A program made the position numbers and the translations under genes. Below, in pieces: positions 8,166 to 10,534 of a DNA stretch of 10,534 nucleotides. The stretch is from Agrocybe praecox. Lineage: Eukaryota; Basidiomycota; Agaricomycetes; Agaricales; Agrocybaceae. Each line of letters opens with the position of its first letter. The first letter of the stretch is position 1. The DNA is taken from contig CAXHKQ010000063.1 in the NCBI GenBank assembly GCA_964017145.1, forward strand, positions 1-10,534, given 5' to 3'. The notes beneath the pieces are model-generated. The model did no database searches. It was not told where the DNA came from and saw only the letters and a program-made list of their open reading frames with translations.

Positions 8166-8232
8166 CCGAGGCACATTGCTCATATTGCATCGGAGCGCCG
8201 CACAACAATGCACAATAGTGTAATTGCCTCGG
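8166..8232 (+). other. 67-nt imperfect hairpin
   Basis: CCGAGGCA (8166-8173) pairs with TGCCTCGG (8225-8232). Going inward, 8175-8179 pair with 8220-8224 (one G-U), 8181 with 8218, 8183-8187 with 8213-8217, and 8188-8190 with 8208-8210, around a 17-nt loop. That is 22 pairs interrupted by small bulges and one T/T mismatch. Size and irregularity are like a pre-miRNA. A minus-strand ORF (8082-8378) overlaps, but it has no recognisable domain. Confidence 0.35.
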
Positions 8233-8233
8233 C

Positions 8234-8256
8234 TCTTGCACTTCACTCGTGCAAGA
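8234..8256. other. 8-bp perfect stem-loop next to the 67-nt hairpin
   Basis: TCTTGCAC, a 7-nt loop TTCACTC, then GTGCAAGA. It sits one base after the preceding hairpin and is followed at once by AATAAA (8257-8262). It does not match the histone 3' stem-loop, whose stem and loop differ in length and sequence. Confidence 0.6.
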
Positions 8257-9009
8257 AATAAACCAATGAAAGACCAAATCATGCGCTGATTGTTCGATCG
8301 CGATTGTGTTGCCAGCGAGCGTGCTTGCGATTTTATTTCATTCCACCGGAACGCCACCTGAACGCCACACATACACAATCACAGCAAACACGCATCAAAC
8401 GATAATTATGGTCATCAGCTGAGGAATATTAATCAGCAGCAACAGCAGCGGCTTCGGAACAAGCTCCACGCGTGTCTGTTTATTGTGTGTTGCCGATTGA
8501 CAGAATATTACTAGTATTACATGACTTCTACGACAAAACGATCAGTGTCTACAGGTGTTCTGTGTGTCAGTGTGTATGTGTGTGCTTCGACGTGATGTCC
8601 GTCACTCGATCGTGATTGCGCGCGCGCGATCGCACGAGGTGAAGATGAGTGACAGTGTTTTCGTTCAGTGCTGGCTGGCTGGCCGGCTTAGGTGCTTTTG
8701 CTTTTTTTTTACGGCGAGTTCCGTCCGTTTTATTGTATGTTGGCTGTGCTGTGTGAACTCATCGCCGCTTAAATGGAAGCGTGTTTTGTATACCTACGTT
8801 TTATGTGGACGACGTGATCGATGTATAATATATGCGTGTTCTAATCACGCCGAACAGCAAAACATCCGACCCATCCGACCATCAGCAGAGATGTATCGTC
8901 GTATCCACTCTATAAAGTGCCATGATCGGCGGCGAGCTGGAACTTTCTTTTTGAGATTCGTTTTTCTATGCTCCATGCTCGCGTGTTTATGTGTGTGTTC
9001 GTGCCGCTC
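8257..9009. other. unassigned stretch with repeats
   Basis: No recognised gene. Contains GAACGCCAC twice (12-base period, near 8349 and 8361), CAG-rich DNA at 8434-8450, a CG tract at 8617-8628, CTGG repeats at 8671-8688, and CATCCGACC twice near 8867. A plus-strand ORF (8555-9031, with an inner ATG at 8646 in good context) translates to a Cys/Val/Phe-rich protein typical of TG-rich DNA. ATCAGTGT at 8541 resembles an arthropod initiator but has no supporting elements. Confidence 0.45.
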
Positions 9010-9060
9010 GAACTTACACGACAGACGGTGAGATCGTCTGCGGGGTCCGGTCGTGTGTTC
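9010..9060 (+). other. stem-loop enclosing a donor-like site
   Basis: GAAC (9010-9013) pairs with GTTC (9057-9060), ACACGAC (9016-9022) with GTCGTGT (9050-9056), and AGACG (9023-9027) with CGTCT (9035-9039). A 2-nt bulge lies on the left and a 10-nt bulge on the right. The 7-nt apical loop is GTGAGAT, so a splice-donor-like ACG|GTGAGA sits at the top of the stem. Confidence 0.35.
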
Positions 9061-9198
9061 TAATGTCGTGCGTGTATATAATCTTAATGGCAAATGAATA
9101 ATGAGACATGATTGCCCTGGGTCGCTGCTGTCGATTTACTTACGTAATCTGTGTGTGACATTATTTAAACCATTTTACTTTTATCTCCAATTCGACAG
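9061..9198. other. spacer ending in a polypyrimidine tract
   Basis: Unremarkable until about 9170, where the pyrimidine-rich CATTTTACTTTTATCTCC leads into TTCGACAG, a good 3' splice site ending at 9198. Confidence 0.4.
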
Positions 9199-9272
9199 GT
9201 GAAACGATTGGGAAACTGCAGCGCAGCCGGACTTCAACAAGCACACGCGCACGCGTAGCAAATTACCTGAAT
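9199..9272 (+). other. candidate internal exon, 74 nt
   Basis: Bounded by a pyrimidine-rich acceptor (…TTCGACAG, ending 9198) and a donor, AAT|GTAAGTAT, matching the consensus after the junction. One frame is open throughout (from 9201, beginning ETIGKLQRSRTSTST); the others have a TGA at the start or a TAG near the end. No family is recognised. Equally it may be a 5' UTR exon. Joined to an exon starting at 10382, it would put the open frame into a stop, so that pairing is not supported for coding. Confidence 0.22.
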
Positions 9273-9616
9273 GTAAGTATGGTGCATAAGTGCATAATAA
9301 CGACCAAACTGCCATCATTATCGCAGCATATTACTGCATGAAATTGTGTGTGCAGTCAATTGCAGTTTTCGAGGAAATATTATGGCGACTAAGGCCACCA
9401 ATCTGCCCACACGCACTACAGAAATCCGTCTACTATTCGCGTGCATTTACATGCACGAACGTACTCGAAATAGACACGACGACTACGACGAAGCCACCAA
9501 CGTTGCTCGATTATCTCACATTATAATTACGAATCACCGCGATTTTATCGGGCACTGGCATCCTCCTCTCGGCGCCTATGTGTGTGTGGCACATTGATGG
9601 CCTGGAACATCGAGCC
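9273..9616. other. spacer, possible intron
   Basis: No gene recognised. A 7-bp stem with TTAC tetraloop lies at 9440-9457. A plus-strand ATG near 9381 in good context (ATTATGGCG) opens about 71 codons to 9597 with ordinary composition and no known domain. Confidence 0.4.
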
Positions 9617-9657
9617 CGCGTCTTCTCATGGTGTACCGTACACTAGAAGAAGACGCG
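9617..9657 (+). other. compact 41-nt hairpin
   Basis: CGCGTCTTCT (9617-9626) pairs perfectly with AGAAGACGCG (9648-9657). After a symmetric 2x2 internal loop, TGGTGTA (9629-9635) pairs with TACACTA (9639-9645), with one G-U, around the triloop CCG. In all 17 pairs in 41 nt. Four weaker pairs (9610-9614 with 9658-9662) may extend it. The arrangement is much better than the other short stems in the window. Confidence 0.5.
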
Positions 9658-9661
9658 CCCG

Positions 9662-9676
9662 AGCAGCAGCAGCAGC
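9662..9676. repeat. (AGC)5 repeat
   Basis: Five perfect AGC units directly after the hairpin. One plus-strand frame reads four Gln here, following an ATG at about 9628. Confidence 0.85.
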
Positions 9677-9719
9677 GAATGTGCATGCTCGCTTGTTTAT
9701 CGCCAACATCCGCACACCG

Positions 9720-9825
9720 CACACACACACAAACCGCAGACGCACAAGTGCGCCGCCAACGAACACCGACACTCAATTTCCTCTGGCGGGCGCGCGGGAA
9801 ACAAATCAATGTGTGTGTGTGTGTG
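9720..9825. repeat. CA tract and (TG)8 tract
   Basis: A CA run at 9720-9731 and a perfect (TG)8 at 9810-9825, opposite in sense and about 80 bases apart, so the two could pair with each other in single-stranded form. Pyrimidine-purine alternation continues past the TG run to about 9831. Confidence 0.8.
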
Positions 9826-10381
9826 CATGTTGGCGCAGAAAACAAACAGAACGCCAACTTGCCGCATAGAATTGTAGTATAGCCAGACGACTGTGGCACA
9901 TCGTCGTCGCATGGGGAGCAAATTCAATTGCGCACACAGTCGACGTTTTGTCGACGTGCGCTTCGTGTGCGCGTGCGCTCGTGAACGTGTTCGCTGCGAC
10001 TGCGATTCAGCGCGTTAGCCTCGCGCGCTTAGAACGTGGGAATACGCGGGCGAACACACCAGCCCGATTTTATAAACTCGCCTCAGACAGTGTACCCACG
10101 ATTATGCTAGTGGTAGTAGTAAGCCAAACGCCAGCGCGCGATTCAACGAAATCGCGTCGCATTCTCAGGCCAAACAACATTGTATGTGATACCGCAGTCC
10201 CAGACACAAATTAATTGGTGCGGATGAAAATATAATGTAACACATTTTATCACCATGCACAAAATCACACTCATATTTCTTCTACGTCGTCTATAATTCG
10301 AGCATCTGAGCATGTCGTTTTATCGTTCGAGCATAACGTTTGAAAGAAAAATATCTCAAGATATCTTGTAATTGTTACTAG
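9826..10381. other. spacer, possible intron
   Basis: No gene recognised. Seen are two GTCGAC sites close together near 9940-9955, an 8-bp stem with one G-U near 10136-10157, TTCGAGCAT twice near 10280-10330, and the 12-bp palindrome CAAGATATCTTG at 10357-10368. A weak acceptor-like TTGTTACTAG ends at 10381. Confidence 0.4.
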
Positions 10382-10465
10382 AAACTATGCATATGGATCT
10401 TCTCACTGCCAACAAATAACCTTCCCAAATATCCCGAGACTGGGTAGAGCAAGTATCGAAAAACC

Positions 10466-10475
10466 GAACCGGTTC
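10466..10475. promoter_or_regulatory. GAACCGGTTC palindrome, Grainyhead-like site
   Basis: The central AACCGGTT matches the consensus described for Grainyhead/CP2 transcription factors. One such octamer is expected every 65 kb by chance, so it is only suggestive. Confidence 0.15.
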
Positions 10476-10492
10476 AACAGCAGCAGCCGCAG

Positions 10493-10534
10493 CAGCCCGC
10501 AAGAGACGTTCTACAGCCCGCAAGAGACGTTCTA
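10493..10534. repeat. 21-bp tandem repeat, two perfect copies at the window edge
   Basis: Unit starts CAGCCCGCAAGAG and ends ACGTTCTA. Copies at 10493-10513 and 10514-10534 are identical and the second ends exactly at the window edge, so the array probably continues. CAG/CCG-rich DNA precedes it (10478-10495). The unit is 7 codons long, so it keeps any reading frame. Confidence 0.9.

Larger units (their letters stand above)
10382..10534. other. open region at the window edge, possible partial exon
   Basis: The plus-strand frame in phase with 10383 is open from 10344 to the edge. It contains FPNIPRLGR (10422-10448), which resembles the PRL-Gly-Arg amidation end of insect PRX-amide neuropeptides, then SIEKPNRF and two heptapeptide repeats SPQETFY. 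Two other plus frames are open over the last 90 bases (Gln/Pro-rich, and Ala/Arg/Lys-rich). A minus-strand frame is open from the edge to 10359, with heptads ERLLRAV and then PVRFFDTCSTQ. The repeat lacks stops in several frames, so a true frame cannot be chosen. No signal peptide is visible. Confidence 0.15.

Noticed and set aside
8206..8215. Minus-strand GTGCATTGT, identical to the start of the conserved miR-33 seed region
   Set aside because: Only nine bases match and the rest of the highly conserved mature sequence does not. In the best fold the match lies at the loop rather than in an arm.
8555..9031. 158-codon plus-strand ORF with Cys- and Phe-rich segments
   Set aside because: The composition follows TG-rich DNA, no domain or signal peptide is convincing, and ORFs this long are expected here by chance.
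1..10534. tRNA, rRNA, CRISPR array or bacterial operon
   Set aside because: No T-arm/B-box consensus with a matching acceptor stem, no rRNA motifs, no regularly spaced repeats with unique spacers, and no bacterial gene organisation were found by eye.

Overview
This looks like nuclear DNA from an invertebrate animal, most likely an arthropod, but the organism cannot be named from sequence alone. The grounds are a mariner-type DNA transposon with a TA target duplication, abundant CpG with no sign of depletion, many short CG, TG/CA, CGT/ACG and CAG microsatellites, splice-like signals compatible with a short (98 nt) intron, and no bacterial gene organisation such as tightly packed ORFs with ribosome binding sites.

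Layout. 1-6099 is gene-poor, simple-repeat-rich DNA with no recognisable protein. It holds alternating purine-pyrimidine tracts, a perfect (TCG)10, a 16-bp perfect palindrome at 2591-2606, a pre-miRNA-sized hairpin at 3967-4032, and one good minus-strand splice donor (exon end 3873). 6100-7045 is the one confident feature: a mariner-like element bounded by 27-bp terminal inverted repeats and TA duplications, carrying a dead, internally deleted transposase. 7046-7750 may hold the 3' end of a minus-strand gene, with a splice acceptor, a short terminal coding exon and polyadenylation signals pointing towards the transposon. 7750-9180 is unassigned DNA with two adjacent hairpins (8166-8256) and a diverged AT-rich direct repeat. 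9199-9272 is a possible internal exon on the plus strand, followed by about 1.1 kb of repeat-rich DNA with a compact hairpin at 9617-9657. The window ends inside a 21-bp tandem repeat (10493-10534) whose surroundings are open in several frames.

No set of genes working together can be shown. Many ORFs of 60-200 codons exist, but at this base composition and repeat content they are about what chance gives, and none carries a recognised domain apart from the transposase remnants. No complete new system is visible. The most checkable leads are the transposon copy, the stem-loops, the minus-strand terminal exon and the terminal 21-bp repeat.
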